Shown piece by piece: positions 35,300 to 43,756 of a stretch of DNA of 64,000 nucleotides. Each line of letters opens with the position of its first letter. Within the stretch, counting starts at the first letter, position 1. Under the pieces are notes generated by a model. It searched no databases. It was not told the origin of the DNA and saw only the letters and a list, made by a program, of their open reading frames with translations. The position numbers and the translations under genes are program-made. This DNA comes from Phycicoccus sp. Soil802 (lineage in GTDB: Bacteria > Actinomycetota > Actinomycetes > Actinomycetales > Dermatophilaceae). The stretch is from contig NZ_LMSS01000002.1 in NCBI RefSeq assembly GCF_001429605.1, positions 124,001 to 188,000 on the forward strand. The letters run 5' to 3'.

Positions 35300-38200
35300 A
35301 GCTGAAGTTCACCCTGCGATCCTCCGGCGACGTCGACACCGACCTCGTCGCGACCGTCGACGGCACCACCACCGTCGGCCAGCTCGCGGAGTACCTCGTC
35401 CTCGCCGACCCTGCGCGGGGCGTGGCCCCGGCCCAGGCCGGGGTGGGTGACTTCACCCTGTCCCACGTCGCCGAGGGGTTCCGCGCCGTCGACCCGCGGT
35501 CGACCATCGCCGAGAGCGGCCTGCGCTCCGGCGCCCACGTCGCGGTCACGCGACGCACCGAGGGGTATGCCGATCGGGGCCAGTCCGTCGCGACCGCCGT
35601 GGTCGTGGCCGGCCCCGACACCGGCCGCGAGGTCCCGCTCGGTGCCGGCACGGCATACCTCGGCCGCGGTCGCGGCTGCGAGATCCAGCTCAGCGACGCG
35701 CAGGTCTCGCGCCGGCACGCCCGACTGCTGGTGACCGACATCCTCGAGGTCATCGACCTCGGCTCGTCGAACGGCATCCAGGTGCAGGGTCAGCAGGTCG
35801 ACCGGGCGGTGCTCAAGAGCGGCGACCGGTTCCGGATCGGCGAGACCGAGGTCGAGGTACGGGTCGCGGGTGGCAACACCGGGCTCGCCGCGGCCAGGGG
35901 CACGTCGCTGCCGTTCTCGCGGTCGCCGCGGATCGCGCCGCTCTACGTCGGGCGCGAGTTCCCGCTGCCGGCACTGCCCGAGCGGCCCAAGCCCGAGCGG
36001 CCCCCGTGGATCGCGGCGGCGGTGCCGATGCTGATGGGCGTCGGACTGGCCATCGCGCTCGACAACCTGCTCTTCCTGCTCTTCATCCTGCTGACGCCGG
36101 CCATGCTGTTCGGGCACTACTTCGAGTCGCGACGCAACGCCCGCAAGGACTACGAGCAGGCCCTCACCGAGTTCCGCGAGGACCTCGCGATCATGGTCGA
36201 GCAGCTCGAGGAGGAGCAGGGCCGCGAGGTCGTCGGCCGCCAGGCCGAGCACCCCGCCAGCTCCGAGGCGGTCGAGGCGGTCGGCAGCGCGTCCAGCCTG
36301 CTGTGGACCCGGCGCCCGGGTGACCCCGGCTTCTGCGAGTTCCGGCTCGGGCTCGGTGAGCTGCCCTCGCGCAACACCCTCAAGCTGCCCGAGCTCGGCC
36401 GCTCCCGGGCCGAGGCCTGGCTCGAGGCGTCCCAGGCCGTCGACGGGATGGGGACGGTCGACCCCGTCCCGGTGGTCGCCGAGCCGTTGCGCACCGGCGC
36501 GATCGGCATCTCCGGCCCGCGCCAGCGCGCCCTCGAGGCAGCCCGTGCGGTCGTCGTCCAGGCGGTCGCGCTGCACTCACCCGCCGACCTCGTCGTGGCG
36601 GCGGTCGGGTCGCCGGCCACGGCGCGCGACTGGGACTGGCTGAAGTGGGTGCCGCACACGGCCTCCCCGCACAGCCCGATCGACGCCCGGCACCTCGCGA
36701 ACACCGGCCCGGCCAGCCTCTCGCTCGTCACCGAGCTCGAGGAGCTCATCACCAGCGGGGCGCCGTCCGCCGAGCTCCCCGACGACTCCACCGGCCCGCT
36801 CCAGGGGACGTTCACGCCGCCACGCCTGCCCGCCGGTCGCCCGGTCGTGCTGCTGGTCGTCGAGGACGACGCCCCCGTCGAGCGCAGCCGGCTGGTCCAG
36901 CTGGCCGAGCGCGGCTGGCGCTACGGCATCGTCGTGCTGTGGGTGTCGCCGACGACCGCGACCCTGCCCGCGGCCTGCCGCACCTTCGTCGAGCAGGGGC
37001 CGCAGCAGGGCGACGCCGTGGTCGGCTACGTCGGCGCGGCGGTGGTCCGGATGCCGGTCGCCGCCGACCACGTCGAGGCTCCCGACGTCGAGCGGCTGAG
37101 CCGGCAGCTGGCGCCGCTGGTCGACTCCGGGGTGCCGGTCGAGGACGAGAGCGACCTGCCCCGCTCGGTGTCGTTCGTCAACCTGGTGGGTCACGAGCTG
37201 GCCGAGGCCCCGGGCCCGGTCATCGAGCGTTGGGGGGAGAACCGGTCGATCCTCACCGGTCCCTACGCTGCCGCTCCGGTGGCCCGCCCCAAGCCGGGCA
37301 ACCTGCGCGCCGTCATCGGGCAGTCCGCCGCAGGCACCTTCTCGATCGACCTGCGGGCCGACGGACCGCACGCCCTGGTCGGTGGCACCACCGGCGCCGG
37401 CAAGTCCGAGCTGCTCCAGGCCTGGATCCTCGGCATGGCCGTCGCCCACTCCCCGCAGCGGCTGACCTTCCTGCTGGTGGACTACAAGGGTGGCTCGGCG
37501 TTCCGCGACTGCGTGAACCTGCCGCACACCGTCGGCCTCGTCACCGACCTCTCGCCGCACCTCGTGCGCCGAGCCCTCGCGTCCCTGTCGGCCGAGCTCA
37601 GGCACCGCGAGCACATCCTCGCCCAGCACAAGGCCAAGGACCTGATCGAGCTCGAGCGCCGCGGCGAGGTGGCCGCGCCGCCGAGCCTGGTGATCGTCGT
37701 CGACGAGTTCGCGGCGCTGGTGCAGGAGGTCCCCGAGTTCGTCGACGGCGTGGTCAACGTCGCGCAGCGGGGTCGCTCCCTGGGGCTGCACCTGATCCTC
37801 GCGACCCAGCGCCCGGCCGGCGTGATCAAGGACAACCTGCGCGCCAACACCAACCTGCGGATGGCGCTGCGGATGGCCGACGAAGCGGACAGCGACGACG
37901 TGCTCGGCACGCCCGTGGCGGCCTACTTCGACCCGGCCCTGCCGGGCCGCGCGGTCTCCAAGGCCGGTCCCGGTCGGCTCACCCCGTTCCAGACCGGGTA
38001 TGCCGGTGGGTGGTCCACCGGGGACGCGCCGACCGCGTCGCTGGACGTCGAGACGCTCGGCTTCGGGGTCGGCACGGCCTGGGAGCTGCCCGTTGCCGAG
38101 GAGGCCCACGACGTCGTGCAGGAGGACCTCGGGCCGACCGACATCCAGCGCGTCGTCACCCAGATCGGGGCAGCGCAGGAGGCCGCCGAGATCCCCGACC

Positions 38201-39792
38201 CGCGCAAGCCGTGGCTGCCCGAGATGGCCCCCGTCTACGAGCTCGCCGACCTGCCGACCCGGCGCCGTGACGACGAGCTGGTGATCGGCATCAGCGACGA
38301 CCCCGACAGCCAGACCCAGCCGCCGATCAGCTTCCGCCCCGACATCGAGGGCAACCTCGCGGTGTTCGGCGCCTCGGGGGCCGGCAAGAGCGCGTTCCTG
38401 CGCACCATCGCCGTGGCGGCGGGCTTCACGGTCCGCGGAGGTCCGTGCCACGTCTACGGGCTCGACTTCGGCAACCGTGGCCTGGCCATGCTCGAGCCGT
38501 TGCCGCACGTCGGGAGCATCATCTACGCCAGCGACCACGAGCGGGTCGTCCGGCTGCTGACCATGCTCCGCGAGACGATCGACGAGCGGGCGCTGCGCTA
38601 CTCGGCCGTCAACGCCGCCACCATCACCGACTTCCGGCGACTGGCCGATGCGCCCGATGAGCCGCGGATCATCGTGCTGGTCGACGGGCTGACCAGCTTC
38701 CAAGCGGCCTACGACAGCCACGCGGGGCAGCGCTGGCTCGACCTGTTCACCTCGCTGGCCGGCGACGGCCGGCCGGTGGGCGTGCACTTCGTCGTCACGG
38801 CCGACCAGCGCAACGGGCTGTGGGGCGGGTTGTCGTCCGCGATCCAGAACCGCGTGGTGCTGCGGATGGCCACCGTCGACGACTACCTGTCCCTCGACGT
38901 CGACGCCGACGTGCTGTCGCTCGGCTCCCCGCCGGGACGCGCGATCGTGCACGACCGGGAGGTGCAGGTCGCCGTGCTCGGCGGGTCCTCGGACTCCACC
39001 GTGCAGGCGCGGGCCATCCACGGTTTCGCCGAGGGCGTGCGCCGGGCCGGGGTGCCCGAGGCACCGCCGATCCGGTCGCTGCCCGAGTCGGTGTCGCTCG
39101 CCTCGCTGCCCGCCACGGACGCATCCGGACGTCCCGCGATCGGGCTGTCGTCGACGACGATGCGCCCGATGGGCTTCGACCTGCGGGGCAGCCAGATCGT
39201 CCTCGGGCCCTCGGGCAGTGGCCGGACGACCGCGGTCCTGACCATGGCGCAGGCCGCCCTGCGTGCCCAGCCGGGGCTGCGCTGCTGGCTGTTCAGCCCG
39301 CGGCGGTCGGTGCTCACCCGGGCCACCGGCGTGTGGACCGAGAGCGCCGTCGGCGTCGACGACTGCCGGGCGCTGGCCAAGCGCCTGAAGGACGAGCTGG
39401 TCGAGGCCGGCGCCTCCGGGGCCACCGTGCTCGTCGTCGTCGAGCGGGCCCAGGACTTCGACGGGTCGATGGCCGAGGACGACCTGGTCGAGCTCATCAA
39501 GGCCGTCGTCAACTCTGAGCAATGCGTTGTGGCAGAGGCAGATTCAAGCTTCTTCAACTCCAACTACGGCATGTCCGGGGCGCTGCGGTCGTCGCGCTCC
39601 GGGCTGTCCCTGCAGCCCAGTGGCGACGAGGCCTCGGCGTTCGCCGCCGACTACCGCGGCGTCAGCCGGGACCAGCTCCTCGAGGGCCGCGGCTTCCTGG
39701 TGCGGCGGGGCAACCCCGAGCTCGTCCAGGTGGCGCTGCCGTTGTCCACGAGCGCCACGGGCGAAGGTGCGGTGGGGAGTGCTCCCCATTGA
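35296..39792 (+). CDS. EssC/EccC-like type VII secretion ATPase with ubiquitin-like and FHA domains
   Basis: 1498 residues. Residues 1-88 fit a ubiquitin-like fold as in YukD/EsaB (VGQLAEYL, DPRSTIAESGLRSGAHV). An FHA domain follows (YLGRGRGCEIQLSDAQVSRR, DLGSSNGIQV), two transmembrane helices (~238-275), then three FtsK/SpoIIIE-type modules. D1 is canonical (GGTTGAGKSE ~696, VIVVDEFA ~797); D2 has GASGAGKS (~1022) and VLVDGL; D3 is weak (GPSGSGRTT ~1301, Lys replaced by Arg). FHA-TM-ATPase order is that of firmicute EssC rather than mycobacterial EccC. It ends operon 1; its last codons contain the operator of operon 2. Confidence 0.93.
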   Translation: MKLKFTLRSSGDVDTDLVATVDGTTTVGQLAEYLVLADPARGVAPAQAGVGDFTLSHVAEGFRAVDPRSTIAESGLRSGAHVAVTRRTEGYADRGQSVATAVVVAGPDTGREVPLGAGTAYLGRGRGCEIQLSDAQVSRRHARLLVTDILEVIDLGSSNGIQVQGQQVDRAVLKSGDRFRIGETEVEVRVAGGNTGLAAARGTSLPFSRSPRIAPLYVGREFPLPALPERPKPERPPWIAAAVPMLMGVGLAIALDNLLFLLFILLTPAMLFGHYFESRRNARKDYEQALTEFREDLAIMVEQLEEEQGREVVGRQAEHPASSEAVEAVGSASSLLWTRRPGDPGFCEFRLGLGELPSRNTLKLPELGRSRAEAWLEASQAVDGMGTVDPVPVVAEPLRTGAIGISGPRQRALEAARAVVVQAVALHSPADLVVAAVGSPATARDWDWLKWVPHTASPHSPIDARHLANTGPASLSLVTELEELITSGAPSAELPDDSTGPLQGTFTPPRLPAGRPVVLLVVEDDAPVERSRLVQLAERGWRYGIVVLWVSPTTATLPAACRTFVEQGPQQGDAVVGYVGAAVVRMPVAADHVEAPDVERLSRQLAPLVDSGVPVEDESDLPRSVSFVNLVGHELAEAPGPVIERWGENRSILTGPYAAAPVARPKPGNLRAVIGQSAAGTFSIDLRADGPHALVGGTTGAGKSELLQAWILGMAVAHSPQRLTFLLVDYKGGSAFRDCVNLPHTVGLVTDLSPHLVRRALASLSAELRHREHILAQHKAKDLIELERRGEVAAPPSLVIVVDEFAALVQEVPEFVDGVVNVAQRGRSLGLHLILATQRPAGVIKDNLRANTNLRMALRMADEADSDDVLGTPVAAYFDPALPGRAVSKAGPGRLTPFQTGYAGGWSTGDAPTASLDVETLGFGVGTAWELPVAEEAHDVVQEDLGPTDIQRVVTQIGAAQEAAEIPDPRKPWLPEMAPVYELADLPTRRRDDELVIGISDDPDSQTQPPISFRPDIEGNLAVFGASGAGKSAFLRTIAVAAGFTVRGGPCHVYGLDFGNRGLAMLEPLPHVGSIIYASDHERVVRLLTMLRETIDERALRYSAVNAATITDFRRLADAPDEPRIIVLVDGLTSFQAAYDSHAGQRWLDLFTSLAGDGRPVGVHFVVTADQRNGLWGGLSSAIQNRVVLRMATVDDYLSLDVDADVLSLGSPPGRAIVHDREVQVAVLGGSSDSTVQARAIHGFAEGVRRAGVPEAPPIRSLPESVSLASLPATDASGRPAIGLSSTTMRPMGFDLRGSQIVLGPSGSGRTTAVLTMAQAALRAQPGLRCWLFSPRRSVLTRATGVWTESAVGVDDCRALAKRLKDELVEAGASGATVLVVVERAQDFDGSMAEDDLVELIKAVVNSEQCVVAEADSSFFNSNYGMSGALRSSRSGLSLQPSGDEASAFAADYRGVSRDQLLEGRGFLVRRGNPELVQVALPLSTSATGEGAVGSAPH

Positions 39793-39818
39793 GGTACCGA
39801 CTGGCCCGCACCTACGTT
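39773..39818 (+). promoter_or_regulatory. Palindromic operator and promoter of the WXG100 operon
   Basis: TGGGGAG-TG-CTCCCCA (39773-39788) overlaps a -35-like TTGAGG (39789-39794); eighteen bases later comes TACGTT (39813-39818). The palindrome lies inside the last codons of the EssC-like gene. It repeats the arrangement at 18631-18676. The remaining leader to 39915 shows nothing else except GAGGGGAA before the start codon. Confidence 0.72.
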
Positions 39819-39915
39819 TTCACCTCAAGCACCGACTCACATCACGACTTGTCCTGTTCGACCACGAAAGCGAGTGCCACCAAGGGCGCTCACGACATGA
39901 AAGAGGGGAACCGTC

Positions 39916-40185
39916 ATGGCTGAACTTTCCATGAACACCGGCACCGCCCGGACCCAGGCCGGCGTCCTGGACGACTCCGCCCAGAAGATCAAGAAGGCGA
40001 AGTCGGAGATCGACGACCTGATCGGCCAGCTCAAGAGCAGCTGGTGGGGTGAGGACCAGAAGAAGTTCGAGACCAAGTGGAACGGGCAGTACGCCGCGGA
40101 CCTCACCAAGGCCGCGACCGGCCTGACCAAGGCTGCGGACCAGATCCGCACCGAGGCCAAGCAGCAGGACCAGACCTCGAACTGA
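39916..40185 (+). CDS. WXG100-family protein (ESAT-6-like), first copy
   Basis: 89 residues, the usual WXG100 size. Two predicted helices flank the turn SSWWGEDQKKF at ~residues 40-50 (W-W-G). No signal peptide. Such proteins form helical-hairpin dimers exported by type VII machines. It is the first gene of operon 2, 120 bases after the EssC-like ATPase. There is no classical YxxxD/E tail; the end is EAKQQDQTSN. It may dimerise with itself or with the next product. Confidence 0.93.
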   Translation: MAELSMNTGTARTQAGVLDDSAQKIKKAKSEIDDLIGQLKSSWWGEDQKKFETKWNGQYAADLTKAATGLTKAADQIRTEAKQQDQTSN

Positions 40186-40191
40186 GCGTAG

Positions 40192-40219
40192 GCACCACGC
40201 ACCACGCACCACGCACCAC
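40192..40219. repeat. Four tandem copies of GCACCAC
   Basis: Perfect 7-bp tandem repeat in the 77-base spacer between the two short WXG100 genes. Might tune spacing or mRNA structure; no known role. Confidence 0.85.
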
Positions 40220-40262
40220 ATCCGGTAGGACCCACGAGCTTCACGCAGACAAGGAGACAACC

Positions 40263-40562
40263 ATGCTTCCCACTCCCGACGGTGGCAGCGGCGGCGGCGA
40301 CAAGAAGGGTATGGACCCGTCGAAGGTCCAGGACGTCATCTCTCGCCTCGGCAAGGCCAAGGCCGACCTCCAGCACGCCAAGCAGGACGCCGACCAGGCT
40401 GCGCACAAGCTGGCCAGCGCCTGGCACGGCCCGGACTCGGCCCGCTTCCAGTCGCAGTGGAAGAACGACGCCACCCACATCGACCAGACCGTCCTCGACG
40501 TGACGGAGATGCACAAGCGTCTGCAGGCCGAGCTGTCCGAGCAGCGGGCCGCCTCGAACTGA
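40263..40562 (+). CDS. WXG100-family protein, second copy
   Basis: 99 residues. A short Gly-rich leader (PDGGSGGGDKKG) is followed by the helical hairpin with the W-x-G turn as SAWHGPDSARF near residue 54. The tail ELSEQRAASN parallels the end of the first copy. The start ATG at 40263 lies soon after AAGGAGA. The leader Gly-x-DKKGM recurs at the start of the third protein (GGTDKKGM), so these two share a common N-terminal tag that the first copy lacks. Confidence 0.9.
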   Translation: MLPTPDGGSGGGDKKGMDPSKVQDVISRLGKAKADLQHAKQDADQAAHKLASAWHGPDSARFQSQWKNDATHIDQTVLDVTEMHKRLQAELSEQRAASN

Positions 40563-40667
40563 GGCCGTCCACGCCGGTGGCTGCCCTGGCACGACCAGGA
40601 GCGGCCGCCGGCGTGACCTTCCCGCACGCTGACCACGTCGCACCACCAACCCAGAGAGCAGAGCGCC

Positions 40668-41909
40668 ATGGGCGGCACCGACAAGAAGGGCATGGAGAAC
40701 CACAAGGTTCGCTCCATCGCCGAACAGCTGTCCCGGGTGCACCGTGAGCTGACCGACGCCACCACCACTGCCGAGCAGGCGGTCCGCCAGCTCCGCGGGG
40801 TCTGGGTGGGCGAGGACGCCACGACCTTCTTCAACGCCTGGCCGGCCACCCGCACCACGCTGGACTCCAGCTCGGCCGGCGTCGAGGAGCTGAGCAAGCG
40901 GCTGTCCGAGGAGATCGGTGACCAGGAGCTCACCTCGGGGGTGACCGGCGGAGACGGTGCTGGCACCGGCGGTGGCGACGGCGACGGCGACGGCACGCCC
41001 GACGGCTCCGACCGGGACGATGACGACGACGGCACGCCGGACGACCAGGACGAGGACGACGACAACAACGGCGTCCCGGACGACCGCGACGACGACCCCG
41101 AGAACGACGACGACCAGGACGACGACGGGGTCGACGACAACAGCGACGAGGACGACGACAACGACGGCATCCCCGACGACGTCGACGACCACTCCGACAA
41201 CGACCACGACGAGGACGGCATCCCGGACGGCGACGAGGACCCCCTCGACGACGACCAGGACGGCATCCCGGACGTCGAGGACGGCGACGACGACAACGAC
41301 GGCACCCCCGACGAGGACGATCCCGAGCACGCCGCCGAGTCGCCGTTCGACAAGCCGGAGCTGAACGTCGGCATGACCCTCGCGGACGGCGAGCAGCAGC
41401 TGTGGGACCAGCAGGTCCTCGGCCACACCTGGGGCGACGAGGACGGCAACCACCTCTCCGCCGAGCTGCTCGGCACCGAGGGCAAGGCCGACTACGAGCT
41501 CGGCATCTCGAAGGACGGCCTGGTGGCCTCCGGTGGCGTGATGGCCGGCGCCTATGTCGCCAAGGTCAGCGGCGCCTACTCCAACAGCTACGGCACACAG
41601 GCCGAGGGCAAGGCCTACGTCGGAGCGGAGGCCAACGCGGACGCCGGCGTCAAGCTCGGTCTCGACGGAGCCAAGGCCAACGTCGGCGGCGAGGTGTTCG
41701 CCGGGGGCAAGGCCGAGGGCGAGGTCAGCCAGGACCTCGGCCCGGTCGACGTGGGCGTGGGCGGCGAGATCTCCTACGGCATCGGTGCGCACGCGGAGGC
41801 GGACGCCGAGATCAGCAGTGACAACATCGGGGTCTCGGTCGACGTCGGTGCCACCCTGGGCATCGGTGGCGGGATCAAGTTCGACATCGGGTTCGACCCG
41901 CCCTGGTAG
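40668..41909 (+). CDS. WXG100-headed candidate effector with Asp-rich repeats and Gly/Ala-rich domain
   Basis: 413 residues. Residues 1-95 are WXG100-like (GVWVGEDATTFF at ~44). Residues ~98-224 are thrombospondin-type-3-like Asp repeats (D-x-D-x-DG-x-PD units, e.g. DDDNDGIPDD), expected to bind calcium outside the cell. Residues ~225-413 form a repetitive Ala/Gly/Val beta-rich domain (AYVAKVSGAYSNSYG, VGVGGEISYGIGAHAEA) ending PPW. No signal peptide. I infer a type VII-exported surface or toxin-like protein; no catalytic motif is visible and no separate immunity gene is obvious. Confidence 0.82.
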   Translation: MGGTDKKGMENHKVRSIAEQLSRVHRELTDATTTAEQAVRQLRGVWVGEDATTFFNAWPATRTTLDSSSAGVEELSKRLSEEIGDQELTSGVTGGDGAGTGGGDGDGDGTPDGSDRDDDDDGTPDDQDEDDDNNGVPDDRDDDPENDDDQDDDGVDDNSDEDDDNDGIPDDVDDHSDNDHDEDGIPDGDEDPLDDDQDGIPDVEDGDDDNDGTPDEDDPEHAAESPFDKPELNVGMTLADGEQQLWDQQVLGHTWGDEDGNHLSAELLGTEGKADYELGISKDGLVASGGVMAGAYVAKVSGAYSNSYGTQAEGKAYVGAEANADAGVKLGLDGAKANVGGEVFAGGKAEGEVSQDLGPVDVGVGGEISYGIGAHAEADAEISSDNIGVSVDVGATLGIGGGIKFDIGFDPPW

Positions 41910-41920
41910 CCCGGCCGGCC

Positions 41921-41962
41921 CAGCACCCCACGCAGCACCCGTGCAGCACCCGTGCAGCATCC
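41921..41962. repeat. 11-bp tandem repeat GCAGCACCCGT
   Basis: Three clear units from 41932 plus one degenerate unit upstream, directly before the LpqN-like gene. It leaves a canonical ribosome site uncertain for that gene. Confidence 0.75.
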
Positions 41963-41983
41963 ATGAAAGGCAGCGCCAGCACC

Positions 41984-42460
41984 ATGAGCACTCTCAGCTT
42001 TCCCTCCGAACGCTTCCCCGCGCCGCCGGCGGTGAGCATCGACGTGCCGGACACCTGGGAACCCGTGTCGGCGCCGGCCGTCGTCCTGGCCGCGAAGCAG
42101 ACCGAGGTCAACGCCGACTTCACGCCGAACGTCATCGTCCGGATCGGCACCCGCCCCGAGGACGACCAGCCCGCCGACGCCCTGATGGAGCTGCGCGGCT
42201 CGCTCGACCAGCGCCCGCAGGCCGAGGTCGGGGAGCTCCGGACGGTCCAGATCAACGACCAGGAGTTCCACCGCGTGGACGTCTCGTGGGTCGACCCGCA
42301 GTTCGGAACGATCCGGCAGGTCCACGCCTTCGCGAGCCTGCCCCGGCCGGACGCCCTGCAGGACTTCGTCCACGTGACCGGTTCGGCCGGTGGCGCGGGC
42401 GTCGACGCGGACGTGCCGGTCGTCGAGCAGGTCATCGCGAGCACCCGCATCACCCGCTGA
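41984..42460 (+). CDS. LpqN-like protein, copy B
   Basis: 158 residues, no signal peptide. MSTLSFPSERFPAPP, FTPNVIVRIG, VDVSWVDP and VHVTGSAGG align with copy A at 18723 over the full length. Start chosen by that alignment; an ATG at 41963 would add seven residues and AAAGG lies between the two. It closes operon 2, and is followed by an inverted repeat and a strong terminator. Placing one copy at each end of the system suggests dedicated service to it. Confidence 0.75.
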   Translation: MSTLSFPSERFPAPPAVSIDVPDTWEPVSAPAVVLAAKQTEVNADFTPNVIVRIGTRPEDDQPADALMELRGSLDQRPQAEVGELRTVQINDQEFHRVDVSWVDPQFGTIRQVHAFASLPRPDALQDFVHVTGSAGGAGVDADVPVVEQVIASTRITR

Positions 42461-42508
42461 CCCACGAGCCGGACCCACGCACCCGCCGCGCCCCGCGGCA
42501 TACCCCGC

Positions 42509-42578
42509 ACTTCTGGCCAGCCGTGCGGCACGGGGACCCGCGAATCGGCCGCTCCGTGCGGCACCGGTGGCCAGAAGT
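42509..42578. repeat. Long-spaced inverted repeat with internal direct repeats
   Basis: ACTTCTGGCCA (42509-42519) and its exact complement TGGCCAGAAGT (42568-42578) enclose two direct copies of CCGTGCGGCAC (42521 and 42554). It lies between operon 2 and its terminator. Looks like a small intergenic palindromic unit. Confidence 0.7.
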
Positions 42579-42591
42579 CGGGGGACATGAC

Positions 42592-42630
42592 AGAGGGGCA
42601 CCTTCCGCGTGGTGCGGAAGGTGCCCCTCT
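42592..42630. terminator. Bidirectional terminator between secretion operon 2 and ino1
   Basis: Perfect 17-bp stem: AGAGGGGCACCTTCCGC pairs with 42614-42630 around loop GTGGT. Stem ends in AGAG/CTCT and is followed by TCGT on the plus strand. Serves both the rightward LpqN-like gene and the leftward ino1 gene, whose stop is at 42654. Confidence 0.85.
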
Positions 42631-42653
42631 TCGTATGCCGTGAGGAGGCTGGG

Positions 42654-43745
42654 TCAGCGCTCTTCGGTGCCGGCGATGAAGGCCTCGAGCTTGGTGCGGC
42701 CCTCGGTGTCCTCGCGCTGCACCGGCGGGGACTTCATGAGGTAGGACGAGGCGCTGATCAGCGCGCCGCCGATGCCGCGGTCCTTGGCGATCTTCGCCGC
42801 ACGGATGGCGTCGATGATGATGCCGGCCGAGTTGGGGGAGTCCCAGACCTCGAGCTTGTACTCGAGGTTCAGCGGCACGTCACCGAACGCGCGACCCTCG
42901 AGGCGGACGTAGGCCCACTTGCGGTCGTCGAGCCACGCGACGTAGTCGGACGGGCCGATGTGGACGTTGCGGCTGTCGGTCAGACCCGCGAGGGCGCCGG
43001 TCAGGTTGGACGTGACGGCCTGGGTCTTGGAGACCTTCTTGGACTCGAGACGCTCGCGCTCGAGCATGTTCTTGAAGTCCATGTTGCCGCCGACGTTGAG
43101 CTGGTAGGTGCGGTCCAGGGTGACGCCGCGGTCCTCGAACAGCTTGGCCATCACGCGGTGCGTGATGGTCGCGCCGACCTGCGACTTGATGTCGTCACCG
43201 ATGACCGGCACACCGGCCGCCTCGAACTTCGCGGCCCACTCGGGGTCGGAGGCGATGAAGACGGGCAGGGCGTTGACGAAGGCCACGCCGGCGTCGATCG
43301 CGCACTGCGCGTAGAACTTGTCGGCCACCTCGGAACCCACCGGGAGGTAGGAGACGAGCACGTCGGCCTTGGTGTCCTTGAGGACCTGGACGATGTCCAC
43401 GGGCTCGGCGTCGGACTGCTCGATGGTCTGGGCGTAGTACTTGCCGATGCCGTCGTAGGTGTGGCCGCGCTGGACGGTGACCCCGGTCGGGGGCACGTCG
43501 GCGATCTTGATGGTGTTGTTCTCGGAGTTGCCGATCGCCTCGGCCAGGTCGAAGCCGACCTTCTTGGCGTCCACGTCGAAGGCGGCGACGAACTCGACGT
43601 CACTCACGTGGTACTCACCGAACTGGACGTGCATGAGCCCGGGGACGTTGCCGGCCGGGTCGGCGTCCTTGTAGTACTCGACACCCTGGACCAGCGAGCT
43701 GGCGCAGTTGCCGACGCCAACGATGGCGACGCGAACGGATCCCAT
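42654..43745 (-). CDS. ino1: myo-inositol-3-phosphate synthase
   Basis: 363 residues, the short actinobacterial form. NAD-binding [12 protein letters not shown] at the N-terminus, [18 protein letters not shown] and [11 protein letters not shown] in the core. It makes inositol-1-phosphate from glucose-6-phosphate for phosphatidylinositol and mycothiol. ATG at 43745 with GAGGAG seven bases upstream. It lies 11 bases after padR on the same strand, matching Rv0046c-Rv0047c, so padR-ino1 is likely one transcript controlled by PadR. The same window also holds the inositol degradation operon. Confidence 0.96.
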   Translation of the reverse strand: MGSVRVAIVGVGNCASSLVQGVEYYKDADPAGNVPGLMHVQFGEYHVSDVEFVAAFDVDAKKVGFDLAEAIGNSENNTIKIADVPPTGVTVQRGHTYDGIGKYYAQTIEQSDAEPVDIVQVLKDTKADVLVSYLPVGSEVADKFYAQCAIDAGVAFVNALPVFIASDPEWAAKFEAAGVPVIGDDIKSQVGATITHRVMAKLFEDRGVTLDRTYQLNVGGNMDFKNMLERERLESKKVSKTQAVTSNLTGALAGLTDSRNVHIGPSDYVAWLDDRKWAYVRLEGRAFGDVPLNLEYKLEVWDSPNSAGIIIDAIRAAKIAKDRGIGGALISASSYLMKSPPVQREDTEGRTKLEAFIAGTEER

Positions 43746-43756
43746 GGGAAGACTCC

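Noticed and set aside
41040-41330. GAC-rich repeat block as a non-coding satellite
   Set aside because: The frame is intact and gives regular D-x-D-x-DG calcium-type repeats, so it is protein-coding.
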